Source: Betaproteobacteria bacterium (GTDB lineage Bacteria > Pseudomonadota > Gammaproteobacteria > Burkholderiales > Rhodocyclaceae). Taken from it: 47,228 nt of DNA. Every line of letters starts with the position of its first letter. Position 1 is the stretch's first letter. Positions 33,659-43,312 of this stretch are shown here, piece by piece. Both the position numbers and the translations under genes were made by a program. The DNA lies in contig VEPA01000067.1 in NCBI GenBank assembly GCA_012026675.1, positions 1-47,228 of the forward strand, written 5' to 3'. Below the pieces are notes generated by a model. That model saw only the letters and a program-made list of their open reading frames with translations, made no database searches and was not told where the DNA came from.

Positions 33659-34009
33659 TCAGGCGGAAAAGGACGACCCGCAACCGCAGGTCGATTGGGC
33701 ATTCGGGTTCTTGATCACGAACTGCGAACCCTCCGACCCTTCCGAGTAATCTATTTCGGCGCCGACCAGATACTGGTAGCTCATCGGATCGATCAGCAGC
33801 GATACGCCGTTCTTTTCCATCACGGTATCGTCTTCATTGGTCACTTCGTCAAAAGTGAAGCCGTACTGGAAACCGGAGCAACCGCCACCGGTGACGAACA
33901 CCCGCAGCTTGAGCTCGGGATTGCCTTCCTCGGCAATAAGTTCCTTGACCTTGCTTGCCGCGTTATCAGTGAAATTGAGCGGTGCCGGCATTTCGGTGGG
34001 TGCATTCAT
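33659..34009 (-). CDS. erpA: Iron-sulfur cluster insertion protein
   Basis: The 116-residue A-type carrier delivers Fe-S clusters to apoproteins. The three Cys ligands are in [13 protein letters not shown] and the C-terminal STCGCGSSF. The length and the opening ([25 protein letters not shown]) match betaproteobacterial ErpA. A ribosome-binding site AGGAGA precedes the ATG. It is likely to serve the many iron-sulfur enzymes of this organism, including MiaB. Confidence 0.93.
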   Translation of the reverse strand: MNAPTEMPAPLNFTDNAASKVKELIAEEGNPELKLRVFVTGGGCSGFQYGFTFDEVTNEDDTVMEKNGVSLLIDPMSYQYLVGAEIDYSEGSEGSQFVIKNPNAQSTCGCGSSFSA

Positions 34010-34083
34010 GAGGTTCTCCTGAGGGGATTCTGTAATGGTCTACTAAATAAGTCCAGTAATTATGGTTTCAATAGGGCAAAAGG

Positions 34084-34485
34084 TCAATTACTGGCTGCCA
34101 GTTTCAATTCCACGGACTTCGCCGTCGCTCCCAAGTACACCAGACGCCCCTGAACCACGGCACCCAGATGCATCTCGATGGTGCTGTACTCGACATCACC
34201 CGTGACCCGGGCACGGGTCTGAAGTTCCAGGAAATCGCTCGAATGTACCGTCCCGATCACGGTGCCGTTGATGACCAGATGGGAAACGAAAATCTCACCC
34301 TCAATCCTGGCATTTTCGCTGATGACCAGCGTTGCCGGCTGGCCGTCGGCGCCACGCACGTTGCCCTTGATTTCACCATCGACGCGCAGACCGCCGGCAA
34401 ACGTCACGTCGCCGGCGACCGATGTGCCGGCGCCGATCAAACTGTCGATGCGCCCCTGAGGCTTGCTGGGTTTCTTGCCGAACAT
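34084..34485 (-). CDS. Bactofilin (polymer-forming cytoskeletal protein)
   Basis: The 133-residue protein has the bactofilin (DUF583) beta-helix: SLIGAGTSVAGDVTFAGGLRVDGEIKGNV, then repeats such as ARIEGEIFVSHLVINGTVIGTV, flanked by short disordered ends. Bactofilins polymerise without nucleotide and organise cell-shape or envelope complexes, often with M23 peptidases such as the one encoded nearby. It has a strong AAGGAG ribosome-binding site and lies downstream of the coiled-coil membrane protein gene. Confidence 0.92.
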   Translation of the reverse strand: MFGKKPSKPQGRIDSLIGAGTSVAGDVTFAGGLRVDGEIKGNVRGADGQPATLVISENARIEGEIFVSHLVINGTVIGTVHSSDFLELQTRARVTGDVEYSTIEMHLGAVVQGRLVYLGATAKSVELKLAASN

Positions 34486-34530
34486 GATTGGAATCTCCTT
34501 AGCTGCGCTATCTGCACATCCCCATGGCGC

Positions 34531-35262
34531 TCAAAGAACCACGCTCTGACTGGCCTTTACCGCACCGTCCTGTATCAGGCGCGCCTCGACACGCACAACC
34601 CGGGCCTCGGCGGCCACGTTGAAGCTGCCCTCCAGGCGCCGGAAATAGCGGAAATTGACGTGGTACTGGCTGGATGCGGGATCCCCGGCGGCGGGAAACT
34701 GCATCATAACAGTCTCTTTGCCTTGTTGCACGGTGGCGACAAGCTGAATCGCGCCGTTGAATTCCTTGTCCTTTTTGTCGCCGGTTTGCGCCAGAAGGAG
34801 TCGATAGCGATATTGCCCGCCGCCACCGGGAAGGATCTGCAGCCGGCTTATCACCAGCCCGGCATTACCAACCTGGTCGCCGGCGAGGCTTTCGAATGCC
34901 GCCAGATCTGACTTGAGGCGGGCATTTTCCTCTTCAAGGGCTTTGAACTGAGCAGTCAGTTGCGCCTGGGAGGTGCTTTCTATGCGCAAGCGGCTTTCGC
35001 TGGAATTCGCCACCTTGCGCGCGCCCTCCAGATCGGCCTCCAGCTTGGCAATGCGCTCGCGCATGTCGGCGATTTCATGCTCGCTCACGCCCTGGTGAAA
35101 GCCGGCAAAGCGCTGCCCGGCGTCATAGATCCACCCGGCCAGCGCCAGCGACGCAGCGGAAAGTGCCACGATGGACAGCGCACGCCAGTACCACGGCAAC
35201 TGCGTCCTGACTGCAACGCGGGGCGCCGAAATGCCGAAGCGGCCACGCAGCCGCCTCAGCAT
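34531..35262 (-). CDS. DUF6776-type membrane-anchored coiled-coil protein
   Basis: The 243-residue protein has one membrane segment (ALSIVALSAASLALAGWIY, about residues 32-50), a coiled coil (MRERIAKLEADLEGARKVANSSESRLRIESTSQAQLTAQFKALEEENARLKSDLA) and a beta-rich C-terminal part. It resembles an uncharacterised betaproteobacterial family found next to bactofilin genes; it may be its membrane partner. The frame extends to an ATG at 35298, but the ATG at 35262 overlaps the argC stop (TGATG) and is preferred. Confidence 0.75.
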   Translation of the reverse strand: MLRRLRGRFGISAPRVAVRTQLPWYWRALSIVALSAASLALAGWIYDAGQRFAGFHQGVSEHEIADMRERIAKLEADLEGARKVANSSESRLRIESTSQAQLTAQFKALEEENARLKSDLAAFESLAGDQVGNAGLVISRLQILPGGGGQYRYRLLLAQTGDKKDKEFNGAIQLVATVQQGKETVMMQFPAAGDPASSQYHVNFRYFRRLEGSFNVAAEARVVRVEARLIQDGAVKASQSVVL

Positions 35263-36290
35263 CAAGGCAAGACGGGAACTAGCGAAAGACCCGAACATTC
35301 GTCCAGACCAAACATCAGGTTCATGTTCTGCACCGCCTGCCCGGCCGCCCCCTTGACCAGGTTGTCGATGACCGAGAGCACCACCAGCGTGTCGCGTCCC
35401 TGGGGGCGATGCACGGCTATCCGGCAGGTATTGGCGGCGCGCACGGAACGGGTTTCGGGATGCGATTTTGGCGGCAGCACGTCCACGAAGGGCTCGTCGG
35501 CATAGCGTTGCTCGAACAAGGCCTGGAAATCCTCTTCGCGCGTGATGCGGGCGTAGAGCGTCGCGTGGATGCCCCGAATCATCGGCGTCAGGTGCGGGAC
35601 GAAGGTCAGGCCGACATCTTTTCCCGCCGCGCGCGCCAGACCCTGCCTGATTTCAGGCAAGTGGCGATGGCCGGGCACCCCGTAGGCCTTGAAATTGTCC
35701 GAGGCCTCGGAAAACAGGATGCCGATTTCAGCCTTGCGGCCGGCGCCCGACACCCCCGACTTGGCATCGGCAATCAGATGGTCGAGGTCGATGCAGCCGG
35801 CCTCGACCAGCGGCAGGAAACCCAGTTGTGTCGCCGTCGGATAACAGCCGGGGTTGGCCACCAGGCGGGCGCCGCGGATCTGCTCGCGATTCACCTCGGG
35901 CAAGCCATACACGGCTTCGGCGACCAGCGCCGGGTTGGCGTGGCTCATGCCATACCACTGCTCCCACAGCGCCACGTCCTTGATGCGAAAATCAGCCGCC
36001 AGGTCGATGACCCTGACCCCGGCATCAAGCAGGCTTGCCGCCTGTTGCATGGCGATGCCGTTGGGCGTGGCGAAGAACACCACGTCGCACTGATCCAGCG
36101 GCGCATCCTTGGGGTCGCTGAACTGCAGTCCGACAAAACCGCGCAGGCTGGGGAACATGTCGGCGACTGCCTTGCCGGCGTCGCCACGCGAGGTAATGGC
36201 CGTCAGTTCGACGCCGGAATGCCCCGCCAGCAGGCGCAACAGTTCCACCCCGGTGTAGCCCGTGCCGCCGACGATACCTGCCTTGATCAT
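35262..36290 (-). CDS. argC: N-acetyl-gamma-glutamyl-phosphate reductase
   Basis: The 342-residue enzyme performs the NADPH-dependent third step of arginine synthesis. It has the dinucleotide-binding opening [21 protein letters not shown], the active-site Cys in [18 protein letters not shown] and the [11 protein letters not shown] segment, as expected of the long betaproteobacterial form. The start has GGAG upstream. It lies between rpsI and the coiled-coil protein gene, and a terminator hairpin separates it from rpsI. Confidence 0.95.
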   Translation of the reverse strand: MIKAGIVGGTGYTGVELLRLLAGHSGVELTAITSRGDAGKAVADMFPSLRGFVGLQFSDPKDAPLDQCDVVFFATPNGIAMQQAASLLDAGVRVIDLAADFRIKDVALWEQWYGMSHANPALVAEAVYGLPEVNREQIRGARLVANPGCYPTATQLGFLPLVEAGCIDLDHLIADAKSGVSGAGRKAEIGILFSEASDNFKAYGVPGHRHLPEIRQGLARAAGKDVGLTFVPHLTPMIRGIHATLYARITREEDFQALFEQRYADEPFVDVLPPKSHPETRSVRAANTCRIAVHRPQGRDTLVVLSVIDNLVKGAAGQAVQNMNLMFGLDECSGLSLVPVLP

Positions 36291-36345
36291 GCTCAGCTCC
36301 TTGCTGCGAGAAGTCGATGGTAACCCGTATGGGTCCGGTACAGCC

Positions 36346-36373
36346 GCAAAAGCCGCCCGAAGGCGGCTTTTGC
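36346..36373 (-). terminator. Terminator of the rplM-rpsI operon
   Basis: GCAAAAGCCGCC pairs perfectly with GGCGGCTTTTGC around a CGAA loop, 26 bases beyond the rpsI stop codon. The T residues are inside the descending arm. Confidence 0.8.
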
Positions 36374-36398
36374 ACGACAGCGATACAGCCGCTGCAGC

Positions 36399-36791
36399 TT
36401 AGCGCTTCGAGAACTGCTTGCGCCGGCGCGCCTTGCGGAAGCCCACCTTCTTGCGCTCGACCTCGCGCGCATCGCGGGTGACGAAACCGGCGCTCGACAG
36501 GGCGGGTTTCAGGGTCGCATCGTATTCGATCAGGGCGCGGGTGCTGCCGTGACGCACGGCGCCCGCCTGGCCGGATTCGCCGCCGCCTTCGACATTTACC
36601 AGAATGTCGAAAGTACTCATGTGCTGGGTCAGTTCAAGCGGCTGACGCACGACCATGCGGCCGGTTTCGCGCGAGAAGAACTCGTCGACCGGCTTGTCAT
36701 TGACCACGAACTTGCCGCTGCCGCTGCGCAGGAACACGCGGGCAATGGCGGTCTTGCGGCGACCGGTTCCGTAATATTGGGTGACTGCCAT
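36399..36791 (-). CDS. rpsI: 30S ribosomal protein S9
   Basis: The 130-residue protein has the usual S9 features: [19 protein letters not shown] at the start, [14 protein letters not shown], and the basic C-terminus [14 protein letters not shown] reaching the P-site tRNA. The start with AAGGAG upstream at 36791 is preferred over the longer open frame to 36866. It is co-transcribed with rplM, 25 bases apart. Confidence 0.98.
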   Translation of the reverse strand: MAVTQYYGTGRRKTAIARVFLRSGSGKFVVNDKPVDEFFSRETGRMVVRQPLELTQHMSTFDILVNVEGGGESGQAGAVRHGSTRALIEYDATLKPALSSAGFVTRDAREVERKKVGFRKARRRKQFSKR

Positions 36792-36816
36792 CAAAAACTC
36801 CTTGGATTTCCAGCGC

Positions 36817-37245
36817 TCAGATGTCGAGTGACTTTGGCTGCTGGGCGGTGTGCGGGTGCGCAGCACCGGCGTAGCACTTCATCTTCTTCAGCATCGCATA
36901 GCCCAGCGGACCCTTGGGCAGCATGCCCTTGACGGCCTTTTCCAGAATGCGGCCCGGGAAACGCTGCTGCAGCTTGGTGAAGTTGGTTTCGTTGATCCCG
37001 CCCGGATAGCCGGTGTGGCGATAGTATTTCTTGTCTTCGGCCTTGTTGCCGGTGACACGCAGCTTGTCGACATTGACCACGACAATGTAGTCGCCGGTAT
37101 CGACGTGCGGCGTGTAGATGGCCTTGTGCTTGCCGCGCAGCCTGTGCGCAATCGCAGCAGCCAGGCGGCCGAGCACCTTGTCGGTCGCATCGACGACAAC
37201 CCAGTCGTGCTGGACCTCATGCGGCTTGGCGGAAAATGTTTTCAT
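36817..37245 (-). CDS. rplM: 50S ribosomal protein L13
   Basis: The 142-residue protein begins [20 protein letters not shown] and includes [42 protein letters not shown] and the [20 protein letters not shown] region of L13. It heads the rplM-rpsI operon, with an AAGGA ribosome-binding site. Confidence 0.98.
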   Translation of the reverse strand: MKTFSAKPHEVQHDWVVVDATDKVLGRLAAAIAHRLRGKHKAIYTPHVDTGDYIVVVNVDKLRVTGNKAEDKKYYRHTGYPGGINETNFTKLQQRFPGRILEKAVKGMLPKGPLGYAMLKKMKCYAGAAHPHTAQQPKSLDI

Positions 37246-37384
37246 TCTGGTGTTCCTTGCGTGCTTCGATAACCCGGACAGCGCCGCAAGGCTTGAAACC
37301 CGCCCATGCGCTTCTCGGAAAGCCGAGCATTCTAACCAATGGGCTGAGAGGCTGTCAATCGCGATTTATCGCGGCGCAGAGCTC

Positions 37385-38485
37385 TCAGGCTTCCTGCATC
37401 ATGCGCCAGTATTGATACTTCATCATGGCGGCGGCGCCCGCGATGATCGAAACCAGCGTCAGTACCGACCCCAGGGCCAGCGTCGAGACACCGGTAATGC
37501 CCTGACCGATGGTGCAACCCATGGATAGAACGCCGCCAATGCCCATCAGCATGGCGCCGACCGCATGGTTGAGAAAGTCGGCGCGATCGACGAACCACTC
37601 GATGCGGAAACTGCGCGAGACCAAGGAGTAGAGCAGGGAACCGAGGATGCCCCCGGCCAGCGCCATGATGCCGAAGTTGATCAGCGAGGTGTCGGCCGGG
37701 TTCATGACGTAGCGGGCGAGGTCGCCCATCGGGCTCATGAAGGTAAAGGACTGGGTCTCGACGCGCAAAGGCTTGACATCGGCAAAGTCGGCGAACTCCT
37801 TCCAGGCCGCGCCCATCGAGCCGCCGGTGACATACCAGCCGACGATGACGGCGAGACCGATCACGACGCCGCCCAGGATGTGGTCGGAACTGCCGCGAAA
37901 GTCGCGCGAGGAGAAGGCAAATGCAAGCAGTGCCACGGCCAGTGCCGCACCCACCACCGTATTGCCGAGGCCGATCAAATCACCCAGGGCCTGGCTGGCC
38001 TTGCCGGCGGCTGCGAGGTTGATGGTGGTGGCCGACATCATGCTGCCGAATACCGTGTCGTAAAAGTTGGTCCACAACATGGCGTAGGCGCAGGCCGAGG
38101 CAATCGCCAGGACCACGATGGATTTCAGGTTTCCGCCGCCAATGCGCACCAGGGTCTTGTTGCCGCAACCGGAAGCCAAAGTCATGCCGATGCCGAACAT
38201 GAGCCCGCCCAGCACGTAGCGCAACCAGGCCAGATTCGGTGTCCGGTAGGGCGGGAAAGTCCCGGTGCCGATCGCCGCCTTGCCCGAGGCTTCGAGCACC
38301 ACGACGCCCAGGGTAGCCACCGCAATGGCCAGCAGCCATGCGCGCAACCGGCCCGTATCGCCCATATTCACCCAGTCCGACACGGCGCCCATGGTGCAGA
38401 AATTGGTCTTGTTGGCTACCGCGCCCATGACGATGCCGGTGACCAGCACGATGGACAGTATCTGCAGATGAATGGTGAATTCCAT
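37385..38485 (-). CDS. YeeE/YedE-family sulfur-compound transporter
   Basis: The 366-residue inner-membrane protein has about nine to eleven hydrophobic segments and the three conserved Cys motifs of the family: KTNFCTMGA (Cys30), LASGCGNK (Cys107) and SMGCTIGQG (Cys324). These line a thiosulfate path in characterised relatives (TsuA). The fused two-half architecture is typical. A GAGGAG ribosome-binding site precedes the ATG. It may import thiosulfate for cysteine synthesis or sulfur modifications. Confidence 0.88.
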   Translation of the reverse strand: MEFTIHLQILSIVLVTGIVMGAVANKTNFCTMGAVSDWVNMGDTGRLRAWLLAIAVATLGVVVLEASGKAAIGTGTFPPYRTPNLAWLRYVLGGLMFGIGMTLASGCGNKTLVRIGGGNLKSIVVLAIASACAYAMLWTNFYDTVFGSMMSATTINLAAAGKASQALGDLIGLGNTVVGAALAVALLAFAFSSRDFRGSSDHILGGVVIGLAVIVGWYVTGGSMGAAWKEFADFADVKPLRVETQSFTFMSPMGDLARYVMNPADTSLINFGIMALAGGILGSLLYSLVSRSFRIEWFVDRADFLNHAVGAMLMGIGGVLSMGCTIGQGITGVSTLALGSVLTLVSIIAGAAAMMKYQYWRMMQEA

Positions 38486-38599
38486 GAATCTCTCCTCGCC
38501 CGGATCATTGGCGAACCGGTACCCTTTTTTAAAGCAGGGAATTCTAGATTTATCGACCGGAGCGCGGAATCAGTCTTCTTTGGCCCCAAATAATGGCAA

Positions 38600-39328
38600 T
38601 CAATTGCCGCCGGCGTAGCGCGTCGGGTCGGCCAGACCGGCGGTCCGGAAGCCATCGCTGCGCAGCCGGCAGGAGTCGCAAACGCCGCAGGCACGTCCTT
38701 CCGCATCGGCCTGATAGCAGGACACCGTGAGACCGTAGTCGACACCCAGGCGCCCTCCCTCTGCGATGATCTGTGCCTTGCTCATCTCGATCAGCGGCGC
38801 GTGCACCCTGAGCGGCCTGCCTTCGACCGCCGCCTTGGTCGCCAGATTGGCCAGCGCCTCGCAGGCGCGGATGAACTCCGGCCGGCAATCGGGATAACCC
38901 GAGTAGTCAACTGCGTTGCCGCCGACGAAGATGTCCTGGGCACCCAGAACCTCGGCCCAGGCCAGGGCCAGGGCCAGCATGATGGTGTTGCGCGCCGGCA
39001 CGTAGGTGACCGGAATCCCCGGTTTCACACCCGTGGTCGGCACGGCGATCGAACTGTCGGTCAGGGCCGAGCCGCCAAGCTGACCGAGATCGAGTTTCAG
39101 CACGCGATGCGCGGCCGCCCCCATTGCCGTCCCCACGCGTGCCGCCGCCTGCAGCTCGGCGCCATGGCGCTGGCCGTAATCGAGCGACAGGCAGTGGCAG
39201 GCAAATCCCCGCTCGCGCGCCAGGGCCAGCACCGTGGCGGAATCGAGGCCGCCGGACAGGAGGACAACAGCAGGGACAACGGCGGGGACAGCGGCGGGGA
39301 CAGCGGCGGGGACGACTGCGGGTGACAT
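38600..39328 (-). CDS. queC: 7-cyano-7-deazaguanine synthase
   Basis: The 242-residue enzyme makes preQ0 from 7-carboxy-7-deazaguanine in queuosine synthesis. It has the PP-loop [47 protein letters not shown] and the zinc Cys set [17 protein letters not shown]. The N-terminus before the PP-loop is unusual: a run of VPAA/VPAV repeats encoded by a 12-bp tandem repeat. The gene is divergent from miaB, which acts on tRNA too. Confidence 0.95.
   Translation of the reverse strand: MSPAVVPAAVPAAVPAVVPAVVLLSGGLDSATVLALARERGFACHCLSLDYGQRHGAELQAAARVGTAMGAAAHRVLKLDLGQLGGSALTDSSIAVPTTGVKPGIPVTYVPARNTIMLALALAWAEVLGAQDIFVGGNAVDYSGYPDCRPEFIRACEALANLATKAAVEGRPLRVHAPLIEMSKAQIIAEGGRLGVDYGLTVSCYQADAEGRACGVCDSCRLRSDGFRTAGLADPTRYAGGN
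39263..39322 (-). repeat. 12-bp tandem repeat (five units) at the start of queC
   Basis: Five 12-base units of the form GGACARCGGCGG on the plus strand, the middle ones identical, encode the residues VPAV/VPAA at the QueC N-terminus. The repeat is in frame, so changes in copy number would alter only the length of the leader. Confidence 0.85.
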
Positions 39329-39368
39329 GGCGGCGATGGTAGCAAACAGGCGGCCGCTGCGGCTGTTC

Positions 39369-39374
39369 TATAAT
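39369..39374 (+). promoter_or_regulatory. Probable -10 element of miaB
   Basis: TATAAT lies 35 bases upstream of the miaB ATG in the queC-miaB gap. No good -35 element is seen at the usual distance, so it is tentative. Confidence 0.4.
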
Positions 39375-39409
39375 TGGTTCTTCTCCCCCATTTCTTTCCG
39401 CAATCGACG

Positions 39410-40759
39410 ATGTCAAAGAAAGTGTTCATCCGCACCTTCGGTTGCCAGATGAACGAATACGACTCCGACAAGATGGTCGATGTACTGGCCGGCAGCGACG
39501 ACGTGGTCAAGACGGAGAACCCCGAGGAAGCCGACATCATCCTGTTCAATACCTGCTCGGTGCGCGAAAAAGCACAGGAAAAGGTGTTCCACGACCTGGG
39601 CCGGGTCCGGCACCTGAAGCAGCTGAACCCGAACCTGGTGATCGGCGTCGGCGGCTGCGTCGCCAGCCAGGAAGGCGCGGCCATCGTCGCTCGCGCCCCT
39701 TACGTCGACCTCGTCTTCGGCCCGCAGCCACTGCACCGCCTGCCGAAAATGATCGCCGCGCGGCGCGAAAGCGGACGGGCGCAGGTCGATATCTCCTTCC
39801 CGGAAATCGAGAAATTCGACGCACTGCCACCGGCCAGCGTGACCGGAACATCGGCCTTTGTCTCCATCATGGAAGGCTGCTCCAAGTACTGCAGCTTCTG
39901 CGTCGTGCCCTATACCCGCGGTGAGGAAGTGTCGCGCCCGCTGGCCGACGTCGTGGCGGAAATCACTGCACTGGTCGCGCGCGGTGTGCGCGAGGGCACG
40001 CTGCTGGGCCAGAACGTCAATGCCTACCGTGGCGCAATCAGCGATGACGATGACGAAACGGCCGACCTCGCCTTTCTGATCGAAACCCTGGCCGATATGG
40101 AGGGTATCGAACGCATTCGCTTCACAACCTCGCACCCGCGAGAGCTGCCGCAAAGGCTGATCGACACCTATCGCAGCACGCCGAAACTTGTCTCACACCT
40201 GCACCTGCCTGTGCAGTCCGGGTCCGACCGGATTCTGGCGGCGATGAAGCGCGGCTATTCCGTGCTCGAATTCAAGTCGCTGGTGAAAAAGCTCAAGGCG
40301 GCACGGCCCGGTCTTTCGCTGTCGTCCGACTTCATCATCGGCTTTCCCGGCGAAACGGAAGATGATTTTGAAAGGACCATGCGCCTGGTCGAGGAACTGA
40401 ACTTCGACAACAGTTTTTCCTTCGTCTACAGTCCGCGCCCCGGCACGCCCGCCGCCGACATGGCCGACGACACGCCGCAGGAGCTCAAGCTCCGGCGCCT
40501 TATGCACCTGCAGAAAACCATCGAAGCCCAGGCGCTGAAGATCAGCCAGGCCATGGTCGGCACGGTACAGCGTGTCCTGGTCGAGGGGCACGCGCGCAAG
40601 GATGCCAGCGAACTGGCCGGCCGCACCGACAACAACCGGATCGTCAACTTCGCCGGCAACGAACGCCTGATCGGCTGCTTCATCGACGTCACAATTTCCG
40701 CCGCCCTGCCTCACAGCTTGCGCGGCGAGGTCGTCACGCAGCAACAATCAGGCAAATGA
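39410..40759 (+). CDS. miaB: tRNA-2-methylthio-N6-dimethylallyladenosine synthase
   Basis: The 449-residue radical-SAM methylthiotransferase adds the 2-methylthio group to i6A37. The N-terminal cluster Cys are in [15 protein letters not shown] and GVGGCVAS, the radical-SAM motif is CSKYCSFC near residue 160, and a TRAM domain forms the C-terminus. The in-frame region before the ATG at 39410 (from 39374) is not conserved. It starts the chain miaB-phoH-ybeY, with a stop/start overlap to phoH. Confidence 0.96.
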   Translation: MSKKVFIRTFGCQMNEYDSDKMVDVLAGSDDVVKTENPEEADIILFNTCSVREKAQEKVFHDLGRVRHLKQLNPNLVIGVGGCVASQEGAAIVARAPYVDLVFGPQPLHRLPKMIAARRESGRAQVDISFPEIEKFDALPPASVTGTSAFVSIMEGCSKYCSFCVVPYTRGEEVSRPLADVVAEITALVARGVREGTLLGQNVNAYRGAISDDDDETADLAFLIETLADMEGIERIRFTTSHPRELPQRLIDTYRSTPKLVSHLHLPVQSGSDRILAAMKRGYSVLEFKSLVKKLKAARPGLSLSSDFIIGFPGETEDDFERTMRLVEELNFDNSFSFVYSPRPGTPAADMADDTPQELKLRRLMHLQKTIEAQALKISQAMVGTVQRVLVEGHARKDASELAGRTDNNRIVNFAGNERLIGCFIDVTISAALPHSLRGEVVTQQQSGK

Positions 40760-41757
40760 GCGGCACCCGCAGCGTGAATCTCGCATTGCAGCCGACCGAC
40801 AATGCGCGGCTGCAGAATCTCTGCGGCGCGCTCGACGAAAACCTGCGCCAGATCGAGGCGGCATTCGATGTCACCATCAGCCGTCGCGGCCAGCATTGCC
40901 GCATCAGCGGCGATCCGACCCAGTCGCGCCTGGCTGCCACGGCCCTGCAGCTTTTCTACGAACAGGCGGCCGAACCGCTGTCGATCGACGAATTGCAGCT
41001 CGGCTTGATCGAGATCACGCGCAACCGCCATGCGCGCGCGCCTGCCCTGCACAGCGCCGGCCTGATAACGCGCAAGCCCGACCTGCACGGACGCACGCCG
41101 AACCAGGTGGCTTACCTGCGCAACATCCAGGAACACGACATCACCTTCGGCATCGGCCCGGCGGGCACCGGCAAGACCTATCTCGCCGTCGCCTGCGCGA
41201 TCGACGCCTTCGAGCGCGACCTGGTCAGCCGCATCGTGCTCACCCGACCGGCTGTCGAAGCCGGCGAGCGGCTCGGCTTCCTGCCCGGCGACCTGGCGCA
41301 GAAAATCGATCCCTATCTGCGTCCGCTCTACGATGCGCTCTACGACCTCATGGGTTTCGAAAAGGTGTCGAAGCTATTCGAAAAACAGAATATCGAGATC
41401 GCCCCGCTGGCTTATATGCGGGGACGCACCCTGAATCACGCCTTCATCATCCTCGACGAAGCGCAGAACACCACACCGGAGCAGATGAAAATGTTCCTTA
41501 CCCGCATCGGCATCGGCGCCAGGGCGGTCGTCACCGGCGACGTCACGCAGATCGACCTGCCGCGCGGGCAGAAGTCCGGCCTGGTCGAGGCGCGCCGCAT
41601 CCTCGCCGACGTGCGCGGCCTCGCCTTCACCGACTTCGATGCCTCCGACGTCGTCCGCCACCCTCTCGTGGCGCGGATTGTCCATGCCTACGAAAACGCG
41701 GTTTCAGTGGAGGCTAACGCCGGCTCCAGCGGCGTCAAGCGTAGCGGCCATAACTGA
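40756..41757 (+). CDS. PhoH-like ATPase
   Basis: The 333-residue protein has an N-terminal segment with KH-like features, then a P-loop ATPase with Walker A GPAGTGKT near residue 138 and Walker [10 protein letters not shown] near 235, plus [19 protein letters not shown], typical of the YbeZ/PhoH group. YbeZ acts with YbeY in ribosome quality and RNA processing. The ATG overlaps the miaB stop (ATGA), and ybeY follows four bases after its stop. Confidence 0.92.
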   Translation: MSGTRSVNLALQPTDNARLQNLCGALDENLRQIEAAFDVTISRRGQHCRISGDPTQSRLAATALQLFYEQAAEPLSIDELQLGLIEITRNRHARAPALHSAGLITRKPDLHGRTPNQVAYLRNIQEHDITFGIGPAGTGKTYLAVACAIDAFERDLVSRIVLTRPAVEAGERLGFLPGDLAQKIDPYLRPLYDALYDLMGFEKVSKLFEKQNIEIAPLAYMRGRTLNHAFIILDEAQNTTPEQMKMFLTRIGIGARAVVTGDVTQIDLPRGQKSGLVEARRILADVRGLAFTDFDASDVVRHPLVARIVHAYENAVSVEANAGSSGVKRSGHN

Positions 41758-41761
41758 GAAC

Positions 41762-42220
41762 GTGGCAACGTCCGCCAGACCCCGCCTGCCTGAACTGCGC
41801 CTGTCGGTGCAGTACCCGGGCGGCAAGGAGGGAGGGCCGACACGAACGCAGGTGCGCCGCTGGATGCGCGCCGCCTGCAGCGTGCCGGCCGAAGTCACGG
41901 TGCGCTTCGTCGGTACGGAAGAGGGGCAAACCCTCAATCGGGATTATCGCAGCAAGGATTACGCCACCAACGTGCTGTCCTTCCCCTACGAATCCGGCGC
42001 ACGGATTTGCGGTGACCTGGTGCTCTGCCTGCCGGTGATAGAGCGTGAAGCAAAGGAGCAGGACAAGCCGGCGGAAGCCCACTACGCGCACATGGTGGTG
42101 CATGGTATGCTGCATTTACAGGGCTATGACCACGAAACCGGCAAGGACGACGCCGAACGCATGGAAGCGCTTGAGCGAGAAATTCTGGCTGATCTCGGTT
42201 ACCCCGATCCCTACGCGTAA
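41762..42220 (+). CDS. ybeY: Endoribonuclease YbeY
   Basis: The 152-residue enzyme matures 16S rRNA and helps ribosome quality control. It has the zinc motif [11 protein letters not shown] (HxxxHxxxxxH) near the C-terminus and the fold [28 protein letters not shown]. The best start is the GTG at 41762, directly after phoH with GAGAA upstream; the frame open from 41639 overlaps phoH and is not conserved. Confidence 0.94.
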   Translation: MATSARPRLPELRLSVQYPGGKEGGPTRTQVRRWMRAACSVPAEVTVRFVGTEEGQTLNRDYRSKDYATNVLSFPYESGARICGDLVLCLPVIEREAKEQDKPAEAHYAHMVVHGMLHLQGYDHETGKDDAERMEALEREILADLGYPDPYA

Positions 42221-42309
42221 CTTTCATGACAGTGAAAGTCATCCGCAGACGATGGAACATGCCAAAGGCGAATTGAAGGCCCGCCCCTCCCATCCGCGCT
42301 GCGGCCCAC

Positions 42310-42386
42310 GGCAGGCATTGCATTGCCTGCCGGCTGCGGCGGCGCAACGCATGCGTTGCGAAACCCCGCCTCGCCCCCTCGCGGGG
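42310..42386. repeat. Cluster of palindromes between ybeY and corC
   Basis: Three inverted repeats lie in a 237-base gap: GGCAGGCA-N6-TGCCTGCC (42310-42331), the perfect 18-base palindrome CGCAACGCATGCGTTGCG (42343-42360) and CCCCGC...GCGGGG (42364-42386). They interrupt a gene order that is usually tightly packed. They may be a REP/MITE-like insertion or an mRNA-stabilising structure. Confidence 0.6.
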
Positions 42387-42457
42387 AGACTATCGATCAG
42401 TTCGCTTCGCTCAACTATCACCATTCGCTCCGAACGAGTTCTTTCACTTCATTAAGC

Positions 42458-43312
42458 ATGGACCCATCGAGTAAACCCGGCCTCATCGAACGTCTTACCG
42501 CGCTGCTACTGCGCGAACCCGAAGACCGCGAACAACTCCTTGAATTGCTCCATGGCGCGTTCGAGCGCCACCTGATGGACGCCGATGCGCTGTCGATCAT
42601 CGAAGGCGCGCTGTCGGTCGCCGACATGGCGGTGCGCGACATCATGGTGCCGCGCGCGCAGATGGACGTGGTCGACATCAACGATTCGCCAGAGCAGATC
42701 GTGGAAATCGTGCTCGAAACCGCGCACTCGCGCTTCCCCGCCATCGGCGAGAGCAAGGACGACGTACTCGGCATCCTGCTGGCGAAAGACCTGCTGCGCT
42801 ATTTCGCCGGCAAGGAGTTCCACCTGCGTGACACCCTGCGCCCGGCCATATTCATCCCCGAGTCGAAGCGCTTGAACGTCTTGTTGCGGGAATTTCGGGC
42901 TTCGCGCAACCACATGGCCATCGTCGTCGATGAATATGGCGGCGTCGCCGGACTCGTCACCATCGAGGACGTGCTGGAACAGATCGTCGGCGACATCGAG
43001 GATGAATACGACTTCGACGAGACCGCGGACAACATCGTCAAGGACAATACCGGACGTTACCGCATCAAGGCTGTGACCGAAATCGGCGACTTCAATGCCG
43101 CCTTCGCCACGGACTTTTCCGACGAGCACTTCGATACCGTGGGCGGATTGGTCATTCATCACCTCGGACGCCTGCCCAAGCGAAACGAGGCGGTCATCAT
43201 CGATGGCCTGCGCATACAGGTATTGCGCGCCGACAGTCGCCGCGTGCATACCCTGCTGGTCGATCCGCAAAAGGATCTGCCGCTGTCGACCCCTCCCGCC
43301 GCCGAGCCATGA
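42458..43312 (+). CDS. CorC/HlyC-type CBS-domain protein
   Basis: The 284-residue protein lacks the membrane CNNM domain and consists of an N-terminal lead (LIERLTALLLREPEDREQLLELLHGA), a CBS pair (VRDIMVPRAQMDVVDINDSPEQIV ... MAIVVDEYGGVAGLVTIEDVLEQIVGDIEDEYD) and a CorC-HlyC domain near the C-terminus (VGGLVIHHLGRLP). It is the soluble CorC type involved in magnesium/cobalt resistance. It overlaps the lnt start by four bases (ATGA), as in other proteobacteria. Confidence 0.92.
   Translation: MDPSSKPGLIERLTALLLREPEDREQLLELLHGAFERHLMDADALSIIEGALSVADMAVRDIMVPRAQMDVVDINDSPEQIVEIVLETAHSRFPAIGESKDDVLGILLAKDLLRYFAGKEFHLRDTLRPAIFIPESKRLNVLLREFRASRNHMAIVVDEYGGVAGLVTIEDVLEQIVGDIEDEYDFDETADNIVKDNTGRYRIKAVTEIGDFNAAFATDFSDEHFDTVGGLVIHHLGRLPKRNEAVIIDGLRIQVLRADSRRVHTLLVDPQKDLPLSTPPAAEP

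Noticed and set aside
42222-42243. Fourth copy of the TCATGA operator
   Set aside because: Only one TCATGA is present; the surrounding ACTTTCA/TGAAAGT is a different inverted repeat.
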